Positions 1-5,210 of a stretch of 11,110 nt of DNA are shown one piece after another. The first letter of the stretch is position 1. The number at the start of each line of letters is the position of its first letter. A program made the translations under genes and the position numbers. The stretch covers positions 1-11,110 of the forward strand of contig CAMXXM010000024.1 of NCBI GenBank assembly GCA_947253195.1, read 5' to 3'. The DNA is from an uncultured Porphyromonas sp. (GTDB lineage Bacteria > Bacteroidota > Bacteroidia > Bacteroidales > Porphyromonadaceae). Below the pieces are notes generated by a model. It saw only the letters and a list, made by a program, of their open reading frames with translations. It did no database searches and was not told where the DNA came from.

Positions 1-14
1 ATACCTTTTTTCAT
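1..14 (-). CDS. Start of a leftward gene, cut by the window edge
   Basis: Only the first codons are visible. On the minus strand an ATG at 14-12 is followed by AAA AAA GGT, reading Met-Lys-Lys-Gly, a common beginning for exported or membrane proteins. The region before it is AT-rich, as Bacteroidetes translation starts usually are, and a TAnnTTTG promoter box on the same strand sits at 60-53, which would give a leader of about 30 nt. The gene would be divergent from rplM. The product cannot be named from four codons, and the start itself is an inference from promoter and context. Confidence 0.45.
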
Positions 15-52
15 ACAATGTAATTATTTGTTGAGTGATTTTATTCTTTGGA

Positions 53-60
53 CAAAGGTA
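53..60 (-). promoter_or_regulatory. Minus-strand -7 box (TACCTTTG) for the leftward edge gene
   Basis: Read on the minus strand, 60-53 is TACCTTTG, an exact match to the Bacteroidetes sigma-ABfr -7 consensus TAnnTTTG. No good TTTG-type -33 box lies 19-20 nt upstream. The box overlaps a short inverted repeat, CTTTG-GA-CAAAG at 46-57, which could be an operator or chance. Confidence 0.45.
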
Positions 61-143
61 GGAAATTTTGTGTTTGGAGGTAATACCACTGCCGCCACTC
101 CCGATCGGCCTTTCTCAACCCGGATAAGTAGATAGGACTTTTA

Positions 144-174
144 TTGGAAGAGATGTAGAAAAGTGCTATCTTTG
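144..174 (+). promoter_or_regulatory. Promoter of the rplM-rpsI ribosomal protein operon
   Basis: TATCTTTG at 167-174 matches the Bacteroidetes -7 consensus TAnnTTTG exactly. TTG at 144-146 lies 20 bp upstream, the usual distance for the -33 element. Transcription would start near 180, leaving a leader of about 150 nt before the rplM start codon at 335. That is long for a housekeeping operon and suggests control through the leader RNA. Confidence 0.7.
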
Positions 175-179
175 CACGC

Positions 180-334
180 CGATTATTATCAAGAGGACGG
201 ATGTCGAGAGCTCTTGCTTATCCTCGAGGGGGGCGCACGCCTACCATGATTAGCAAAGAGATGATTTTTCACAGGCGAGGACTCGTGAGACATCTACCGC
301 TGGATATAACTCAATACTAATAAGTTACTGGTAA
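180..334 (+). promoter_or_regulatory. Structured 5' leader of rplM, candidate ribosomal-protein leader
   Basis: The leader contains several nested complementarities. GATGTC (200-205) can pair with GACATC (289-294), closing a multibranch region. Inside it, CGCCT (238-242) can pair with AGGCG (273-277). CGAG (205-208) can pair with CTCG (223-226), and CGA (276-278) with TCG (283-285) around a GGAC tetraloop. Some of these pairings compete with each other. L13 leaders that bind their own protein are known in other phyla, so autoregulation here is a reasonable inference, but I found these pairings by eye without folding energies or covariation. A 39-codon frame also spans this region. Confidence 0.45.
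201..320 (+). CDS. Possible 39-aa leader ORF upstream of rplM
   Basis: An open frame runs from ATG at 201 to tandem stops TAA TAA at 318-323, ending 14 nt before the rplM start. The peptide would be basic and rich in Arg, with several internal Met codons, and resembles no family I recognise. It lies wholly inside the candidate structured leader, so it may be only the by-product of RNA constraints. A real leader peptide coupling translation to rplM is the other possibility. Nothing in the sequence before the ATG clearly marks it as a translation start, so confidence is low. Confidence 0.2.
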   Translation: MSRALAYPRGGRTPTMISKEMIFHRRGLVRHLPLDITQY

Positions 335-793
335 ATGGATACTTTAAGTTATAAGACCATTTCTGCAAATAAGGCAACTGTCGAGGCTGAGTGGCTCCTT
401 GTAGACGCCACGGGACTGCCTATCGGCCGTCTCTGCAGCGAGATCGCTAAGTTGCTCAGAGGGAAGCATAAGCCTTCCTTCACTCCGCACGTAGATTGCG
501 GTGATAATGTCGTTGTCATCAATGCTGACAAGGCCATTATGACCGGCAAGAAGTGGACCGACCGCATCTATGTACGCTATACCCGCTACCCGGGTGGACA
601 GCGTTTCTCTACTCCTAAGAGAGAGTTTGAGAAGGGCGGTGCTGATCGTCTCGTCCGTCGTATGGTCTCAGGCATGCTGCCTAAGAACCGTCTCGGCAAG
701 ACGCTGATCGATCACCTCTACATCTATGGAGGTGAGGAGCACGATAAGGCTGCTCAGAAGCCCCGCAAGATCGAATTCCCCAACCTTAAGTAA
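335..793 (+). CDS. rplM: 50S ribosomal protein L13 (uL13)
   Basis: L13 is an early-assembling protein of the large ribosomal subunit that binds 23S rRNA. The 152-residue product carries the family hallmarks: WLLVDATGLPIGRLCSEIA near residues 20-38, the central GDNVVVINADKAIMTGKK stretch, and the C-terminal signature GMLPKNRLGKTLIDHLYIY followed by GGEEHDKAAQKP. It is about ten residues longer than the E. coli protein (142), with a short extra N-terminus, as is usual in Bacteroidetes. The ATG at 335 follows an A/T-rich stretch (GGTAAATGG) with no Shine-Dalgarno, normal for this phylum. It is the first gene of its operon, with rpsI starting 15 bp after the stop, and is probably under control of the leader at 180-334. 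Confidence 0.98.
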   Translation: MDTLSYKTISANKATVEAEWLLVDATGLPIGRLCSEIAKLLRGKHKPSFTPHVDCGDNVVVINADKAIMTGKKWTDRIYVRYTRYPGGQRFSTPKREFEKGGADRLVRRMVSGMLPKNRLGKTLIDHLYIYGGEEHDKAAQKPRKIEFPNLK

Positions 794-808
794 GAGAAAT
801 AGCATAGC

Positions 809-1195
809 ATGGAAGTAATCAATGCACTCGGCAGAAGAAAAGCATCTGTCGCCCGTGTCTATCTCAAGGAGGGCAGCGGGAAAATTATGATCAATAAGAA
901 GGCTCTTGAGGACTTTTTCCCAAATCCCTTCCTCATCCGTATCGTGAGACAGCCTCTGGCTCTCCTCGGTGTGGAGGATCGCTACGACATCAATATCAAT
1001 GTCAATGGCGGTGGTACGACCGGTCAGAGCGAGGCTTCGCGTCTCGGTATCGCTCGTGCTCTCGTCAAGGTCAATCCTGATGATAAGGCTGCTCTGCGTG
1101 CAGCAGGCTTCATGACTCGCGACGATCGTGTCGTAGAGCGTAAGAAGCCCGGTCAGCCCGGAGCTCGTCGTAAGTTCCAGTTCTCTAAGCGTTAA
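809..1195 (+). CDS. rpsI: 30S ribosomal protein S9 (uS9)
   Basis: S9 sits in the head of the small subunit, and its C-terminal tail reaches the peptidyl-tRNA anticodon stem in the P site. The 128-residue protein has the N-terminal ALGRRKASVARVYL motif, the central GGGTTGQSEASRLGIARAL stretch, and the conserved basic end DDRVVERKKPGQPGARRK leading to the terminal FSKR, which includes the invariant Lys-Arg tail. Length matches the family (about 130). It lies 15 bp downstream of rplM, the near-universal L13-S9 pairing, and has no promoter box of its own. The downstream gap to rpsB is 120 bp and contains a hairpin. Confidence 0.98.
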   Translation: MEVINALGRRKASVARVYLKEGSGKIMINKKALEDFFPNPFLIRIVRQPLALLGVEDRYDININVNGGGTTGQSEASRLGIARALVKVNPDDKAALRAAGFMTRDDRVVERKKPGQPGARRKFQFSKR

Positions 1196-1236
1196 CCTAA
1201 TCGAGCAGTTCGCTGTAAGACTACGTTTAGCATCCA

Positions 1237-1278
1237 AGCCTGTGGGATGGGGCTTCGTGGCCCCCTACTGCGCAGGCT
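1237..1278 (+). promoter_or_regulatory. GC-rich hairpin in the rpsI-rpsB gap, possible S2 leader or processing site
   Basis: AGCCTG (1237-1242) pairs with CAGGCT (1273-1278), and inside it GGGGC (1249-1253) pairs with GCCCC (1260-1264) around the loop TTCGTG, with an asymmetric internal loop between the stems. No T-run follows (GATCTCTTAAG), so it is a poor intrinsic terminator. It lies 37 nt before the rpsB start. rpsB leaders that respond to S2 are known in other bacteria, so a regulatory or RNA-processing role is plausible but unproven. Confidence 0.45.
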
Positions 1279-1315
1279 GATCTCTTAAGATAATCAAGAA
1301 GAAAGTAAACGATAT

Positions 1316-2191
1316 ATGTCACAAATAACATTTGACCAATTGCTCGATGCAGGCGCACACTTCGGTCACCTTACCCGTAAGTGGAATCCTGCAATGGCTC
1401 CATACATCTTTATGGAGCAGAATGGCATCCATATCATTGATCTGCACAAGACTGTAGCAAAGATTGATGAGGCATGCGAGGCACTCAAGAAGTTTGCCCA
1501 AGAGGGTAAGACTGTCCTCTTTGTCGCTACCAAGAGATCGGCTCAGGAGTCGGTAGCGAGGCTTTGCGGAGAGGCAGGCGTCCCCTACGTCACCGAGCGT
1601 TGGCTGGGTGGTATGCTGACCAACTTCCCCACCATCCGTAAGACGGTCTCCAAGATGGATCGTATCGACAGGATGAAAGGGGATGGTGTCTTCGACAACC
1701 TCTCCAAGCGTGAGAAGCTGCAGATCGATCGTCAGCGCGAGAAGCTGGAGAAGAACTTTGGCTCTATCGCCTCCATGAAGACTCTTCCGAGCGCCATCTT
1801 TGTCATCGACTCTGTGCGTGAGCACATTGCCGTCAAGGAGGCTCACCTGCTCGGTATCCCTGTCTTTGCCATCGCTGATACCAACGCCAACCCGCGTGAC
1901 ATCGACTTCCTGATCCCCGCCAATGACGACTCTCACGATGGCATCGAGCTGATCGTGGCTGCCGCATGCGAGGCTATCAAGGAGGGCTCTCAGGAGCGCA
2001 AGATCCAGAATACGGATAATGCCGCCGATAAGGATGCAGACTCTGAGGATGAGAATGGCGAGGGCCGTGGTCGTCGTCGCCGTCGCTTCTCAGGTGTACG
2101 TCGTGCAAAGGAAGAGGGCGATCAGGAGGCTGACGCTACTCCCGACGAGGTTGAGGGTGCTAACGAGAGCGAGACTTCGACTGAGGAGTAA
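1316..2191 (+). CDS. rpsB: 30S ribosomal protein S2 (uS2) with a charged C-terminal extension
   Basis: S2 joins the small subunit late, at the head-body junction, and helps recruit S1-type proteins. The 291-residue product has the typical N-terminus (LLDAGAHFGHLTRKWNPAM), then FVATKRSAQESV, ERWLGGMLTNFPTIRK, LPSAIFVIDSVREHIAV and the signature LGIPVFAIADTNANP followed by IDFLIPANDD. The core ends near residue 226. The remaining 65 residues form a low-complexity tail: acidic, then a run of Arg around 251-257, then acidic again. E. coli S2 is about 241 residues. Extended tails are common in Bacteroidetes S2, though this one is strongly charged. The start ATG follows an A-rich stretch. tsf follows after 176 bp, the conserved S2/EF-Ts pairing. 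Confidence 0.97.
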   Translation: MSQITFDQLLDAGAHFGHLTRKWNPAMAPYIFMEQNGIHIIDLHKTVAKIDEACEALKKFAQEGKTVLFVATKRSAQESVARLCGEAGVPYVTERWLGGMLTNFPTIRKTVSKMDRIDRMKGDGVFDNLSKREKLQIDRQREKLEKNFGSIASMKTLPSAIFVIDSVREHIAVKEAHLLGIPVFAIADTNANPRDIDFLIPANDDSHDGIELIVAAACEAIKEGSQERKIQNTDNAADKDADSEDENGEGRGRRRRRFSGVRRAKEEGDQEADATPDEVEGANESETSTEE

Positions 2192-2230
2192 AGCATCTAC
2201 CACCTACCCAATCTCCATGAGGGTACGCCC

Positions 2231-2253
2231 ACCGATGGCAGAATGCTATCGGT
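2231..2253 (+). promoter_or_regulatory. Compact hairpin downstream of rpsB
   Basis: ACCGATGGC (2231-2239) pairs with GCTATCGGT (2245-2253) around the 5-nt loop AGAAT. This gives a nine-pair stem with one G-U pair. No T-run follows, so it is not a classical terminator. It could protect the rpsB 3' end, be a processing site, or form part of the tsf leader together with the following hairpin. Confidence 0.45.
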
Positions 2254-2269
2254 CATTATGACACTAAGG

Positions 2270-2320
2270 CCCTCTTGCTTCCATCACATAAGAGGGGACG
2301 CAAGAGGGTCTTACTTTTTT
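2270..2320 (+). terminator. Terminator-like hairpin with an alternative partner, between rpsB and tsf (possible attenuator)
   Basis: CCCTCTTGC (2270-2278) pairs perfectly with GCAAGAGGG (2300-2308), then TCTTACTTTTTT, which has the form of an intrinsic terminator with a 21-nt loop. A second copy of the 3' arm, AAGAGGG at 2290-2296, can take the same 5' arm in a seven-pair hairpin with a 13-nt loop. The two hairpins are mutually exclusive, the basic design of an attenuator. It could set the ratio of tsf to rpsB mRNA, or act as a simple leaky terminator. Both pairings are visible in the sequence. The regulatory role is inference. Confidence 0.6.
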
Positions 2321-2367
2321 GTTTCAGACAAGCTAATAATCATAACAACTAAACTATACATACAACT

Positions 2368-3192
2368 ATGGCTGTATCGATGAAGGACATCAAGGCACTG
2401 CGTGATCTTACCAATGCAGGTCTTGCTGATATCAAGAAGGCACTCCAGGAGGCTGAGGGTGATCACGACAAGGCTGTCGAGATCCTCCGTAAGCGCGGTC
2501 AGGCTATCGCTGCTAAGCGCTCTGAGCGTACCGCAGAGCAGGGCTGTGTACTCGCCAAGTATGAGGATGGCTTCGCTGCCATTGTAGCTCTGAAGTGTGA
2601 GACCGACTTTGTCTCCGCGACCGATGGCTTCCGTGGTGTTACTGAGGGTATCCTTGATGTCGCCATGAAGAATAAGCCGAAGTCTCTCGAGGAGCTCCTC
2701 ACTCTGACTATGGATAATGGTCATACGGTAGAGGCTGAGGTGACTCAGCAGTCCGGTGTGACGGGAGAGAAGGTAGAGCTCGGTCACTACGAGTTCATTG
2801 AGGCACCTCACACTTATGGCTATATCCACCCCGGAAATATGCTGGCTGCCATTGCGGGATTTAACATTGAGCCCTCTGATAAGATGGCAAATGAGATCTG
2901 TATGCAGATCGCCTCAATGAATCCTGTCGCTATCATGCCGGAGGGTGTGACTGAGGAGATCAGACAGCGTGAGCTGGAGATCGCTCGTGACAAGGCTCGT
3001 GAGCAGGGCAAGCCCGAGAACCTCCTCGATCGTATCGCTGAGGGATCTCTCACTAAGTACTACAAGGAGAATTGCCTCCTTATGCAGGAGTCTATCCTCG
3101 ATAGTAAGAAGACTGTGGAGCAGATCCTCAAGTCTGAGAATAAGGAGCTCACTGTTGTTGACTTCAAGCGCGTCAATCTGAATAAGGACTAA
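2368..3192 (+). CDS. tsf: Translation elongation factor Ts
   Basis: EF-Ts is the cytoplasmic nucleotide-exchange factor that releases GDP from EF-Tu. The 274-residue protein has the N-terminal UBA-like domain (VSMKDIKALRDLTNAGLADIKKAL, residues 3-26). The core signature follows at residues 77-82 (CETDFV), where the TDFV motif inserts into EF-Tu near its magnesium site. The two core subdomains continue to the C-terminus. Length is close to E. coli EF-Ts (283). The start follows an A-rich leader (CATACAACTATG), normal for Bacteroidetes. It is downstream of rpsB as in most bacteria, but separated by a 176-bp gap holding a possible attenuator, so its expression may be partly uncoupled from S2. 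A strong terminator follows at 3243-3281. Confidence 0.97.
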   Translation: MAVSMKDIKALRDLTNAGLADIKKALQEAEGDHDKAVEILRKRGQAIAAKRSERTAEQGCVLAKYEDGFAAIVALKCETDFVSATDGFRGVTEGILDVAMKNKPKSLEELLTLTMDNGHTVEAEVTQQSGVTGEKVELGHYEFIEAPHTYGYIHPGNMLAAIAGFNIEPSDKMANEICMQIASMNPVAIMPEGVTEEIRQRELEIARDKAREQGKPENLLDRIAEGSLTKYYKENCLLMQESILDSKKTVEQILKSENKELTVVDFKRVNLNKD

Positions 3193-3242
3193 TGTCCCAG
3201 GAGGTAATCTCCGTATGCCGGAGTAGTCTCTAACGCGTAACG

Positions 3243-3281
3243 AAATGGGACTGTATCGCATATGGCGGTACAGCCCCATTT
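3243..3281 (+). terminator. Transcription terminator of tsf
   Basis: A 17-position stem (3243-3259 with 3265-3281), containing one A-C mismatch and one G-U pair, closes on the loop ATATG. It is followed by TGTTGTTAT, a modest T-rich tail. It lies about 50 bp after the tsf stop and would end the ribosomal/tsf transcript. Its outer A-tract (GAAAT) gives a short T-run on the other strand too, so it may also back up the convergent terminator. A small extra hairpin, CTCCG-TATGC-CGGAG, lies just upstream at 3209-3223. Confidence 0.75.
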
Positions 3282-3341
3282 GTTGTTATAGTCTTGAGGA
3301 AAAGAACCTGAGTAGATCAGGCTTTACAATTTACAATAAGA

Positions 3342-3377
3342 GTAGGGAGCGGTACTGGGTATAGTACCGCTCCCTAC
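3342..3377 (-). terminator. Terminator of the leftward C69 dipeptidase gene
   Basis: A perfect 15-bp inverted repeat (3342-3356 with 3363-3377, loop of six) lies 21 bp beyond the dipeptidase stop codon. On the minus strand the stem is followed by TCTTATTGTAAATTG, a T-rich tail, so it suits the leftward transcript. A minor hairpin, CCTGA-GTAGA-TCAGG at 3307-3321, separates it from the tsf terminator. The pair of terminators insulates two convergent units. Confidence 0.75.
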
Positions 3378-3398
3378 GTGGGTTATACGAATATAGGG

Positions 3399-5066
3399 TT
3401 ACTTGCAACCCTCAGGGACTATCAGCTGCTTCGGATTATCCTCAGCGATAGCCTTGTAGTAACTCTGGCTGTAGCCTGGCTGGTCTGGGAAGAGGATCAT
3501 ACCATTCTCGGTCTCGAAGTGACCATTCTTCTCCTTCTTGACGTTGCCATCGATATACTTGACGATGAGATACTGAGCCAGCTCGCGGTAGCGATCTGTG
3601 GCACCATTGGCACACTTGGCTGAGTACTGAGTCAGGTAGGCGACGGCAGCCTCACGACCTTCGCTCTTCTCGATCTCAAGAGCGCGAGCCTCAACAGCGG
3701 ACTGGTTGTCGAAGAATCCCTTCTCCAACTCCTGCTGTACAGGACGGATGTCGCGGATCATATAGTCATACTTGCTGTAGCACATGTTGGCGACCCAGTT
3801 ATTGATCCAGAAGGCACTGGTCCAGGAGAACTCAGTCATGCTGCCATTGCCAACGCGGAAAGCGAGAGGGGACTCTGTGATGCAGCCGTACATGGGCGAG
3901 AAGACAGTGGTATTGGCATCATCGCAGCCAAACCAGAGAACCGGTCCGACGAGATCAGGCTTGTTGCTACGCAGCTGTGCCACGAGGACAAAGCCGGTCT
4001 GCTGGGTGGCGATGGCGCGCTCATTGAGGTACTCCTTGCCATCCACCTTGAAGTTCATCGGTCTCCAGCGGTAAGGTACGCCATAGGTGGCGCCTGCATC
4101 CTTAGTCATATCCATGGGTGTACCCTCATAGTGATCGCGCATCATATTCTGCACGTCAGCGACAGAGAGCTTGCGATCGGGCACGACGTAGAGAGGCATC
4201 GGCTCGGCGTCTGCCTTGTAGCCCATTACGAGGTCGGTGTACTGCTCCATACCCTTGTGGAAGCGATTGAAGTATGACCATACTCTCGCCTCGCAGCCAC
4301 GGAGTCCGCTGAAGGTGTAGGGGTTGTAGACTTTCTGGAAGGAGAAGTCTGTATCCTTACCCTTGAAGAGACCCTTCTGGCGGGCAAAGGAGATGACGTC
4401 CTTAGAGTAAAGCCAGTTCTCCTTGTCCTTGAAGTCGATCTTCTGGATCCGGGCTTGATTGGCATGTGCCGTGATGGCGTTATCGGGGATGCGGGTAGCT
4501 ACCCATACAGCGCCCTTCTCGCCCTTGCCCTTGCCGATCATCTCCATAAGCCACACCTCATTCTTGTCTGCAATGGTGAAGGTCTCACCGGTACTGCAGT
4601 AGCCGTGGTCACGTACGAGACCGGTCATCACGTCGATAGACTCGCGGGCACTCTTGGAGCGCTGGAGGGCAATGTAGATCAGGCTCCCGTAGTCGATGAG
4701 ACCCTCGGTCCCCTCGAGCTGCTCCAGTCCGCCCCAAGTAGTCTCGGTGATGCAGACTTGGTGCTCGTTCATGTTGCCCACTACGTTATACGTATGAGCG
4801 ACCTGAGGGATCTGTCCCTTGTACTCGCCAGAGTCCCATACGTAGACATCCATCATATGCCCCGGCTCCCAATCACGGGCAGCCCAGTGGTAGAGCTCGC
4901 CATAGAGGGTGTGGCTGTCAGCTGCATAGCTGACGATGACGCTCCCATCGACAGAGGCATTCTTGCCGACGATGAGATTGGTACATGCTTGGGAGCTCTG
5001 AGGGAGCAGGAGCGCTGATGCGATCACCGCGCTCAGAGTCATACCCCACTGCAATAGTTTTTTCAT
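3399..5066 (-). CDS. Secreted C69-family dipeptidase (PepD-like)
   Basis: Peptidase family C69 enzymes are N-terminal-nucleophile hydrolases that cleave dipeptides. I chose the ATG at 5066 (MKKLLQWG), which gives 555 residues. A frame-extending ATG 33 bp upstream would put polar residues before the signal peptide. Residues 1-27 are a signal peptide ending in Ser-Gln-Ala. The next residue is Cys28, in the C69 motif ACTNLIVGKNASVDGSV, so signal cleavage alone would expose the catalytic Cys. Other family-like blocks are NVVGNMNEHQVCITETTWGG, DYGSLIYIALQRSKSARE, FTIADKNEVWLMEMIGKG, HANQARI and MRDHYEGTPMDM. The enzyme is probably periplasmic and supports peptide fermentation. It lies 144 bp after the fimbrillin gene, with only a weak promoter-like box (TTCATTTG, minus strand 5104-5097) in the gap, and ends at a strong terminator. 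Confidence 0.93.
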   Translation of the reverse strand: MKKLLQWGMTLSAVIASALLLPQSSQACTNLIVGKNASVDGSVIVSYAADSHTLYGELYHWAARDWEPGHMMDVYVWDSGEYKGQIPQVAHTYNVVGNMNEHQVCITETTWGGLEQLEGTEGLIDYGSLIYIALQRSKSARESIDVMTGLVRDHGYCSTGETFTIADKNEVWLMEMIGKGKGEKGAVWVATRIPDNAITAHANQARIQKIDFKDKENWLYSKDVISFARQKGLFKGKDTDFSFQKVYNPYTFSGLRGCEARVWSYFNRFHKGMEQYTDLVMGYKADAEPMPLYVVPDRKLSVADVQNMMRDHYEGTPMDMTKDAGATYGVPYRWRPMNFKVDGKEYLNERAIATQQTGFVLVAQLRSNKPDLVGPVLWFGCDDANTTVFSPMYGCITESPLAFRVGNGSMTEFSWTSAFWINNWVANMCYSKYDYMIRDIRPVQQELEKGFFDNQSAVEARALEIEKSEGREAAVAYLTQYSAKCANGATDRYRELAQYLIVKYIDGNVKKEKNGHFETENGMILFPDQPGYSQSYYKAIAEDNPKQLIVPEGCK

Positions 5067-5210
5067 AGGTTGCTTTAAGAAATCCTTATGATTGAACAAA
5101 TGAATGAACTTGATACCGCAATATAGCCATTTTCTTCCATTTTACGGCAGGATCAAGGTCGATCCGGCTCGCCGGTTTCTGATCTTAGTCCATAGGCAAG
5201 TCTCTCGTAC

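Noticed and set aside
1222..1229. TACGTTTA as an internal promoter for rpsB
   Set aside because: It has one mismatch to TAnnTTTG at the key final G and no -33 box at the right distance.
668..1237. Long minus-strand open frame opposite rplM and rpsI (189 codons)
   Set aside because: It overlaps two certain ribosomal protein genes completely, its translation resembles no family, and it has no promoter. It is a shadow of codon bias on the other strand.
1319..1936. Minus-strand open frame of 205 codons opposite rpsB
   Set aside because: Antisense to a conserved ribosomal gene with no recognisable domain. Explained by codon use in rpsB.
2312..2319. TACTTTTT as a promoter box for tsf
   Set aside because: It lies in the T-run of the terminator-like hairpin, lacks the final G and has no -33 element. 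The T-run explains it better.
4455..5018. Plus-strand open frame of 187 codons opposite the C69 dipeptidase
   Set aside because: It lies wholly inside the dipeptidase gene, which has clear family motifs. The translation is low-information and has no supporting start context.
5067..5099. Upstream ATG extending the dipeptidase by 11 residues
   Set aside because: It would add MFNHKDFLKQP before a textbook signal peptide start (MKKLLQ), so the inner ATG at 5066 is preferred.
5130..5186. Hairpins GGATC/GATCC and CCGG-CTCG-CCGG as terminator of the fimbrillin gene
   Set aside because: The stems are only four to five pairs and no T-run follows on the minus strand, so I could not support a terminator. 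Read-through into the dipeptidase gene remains possible.
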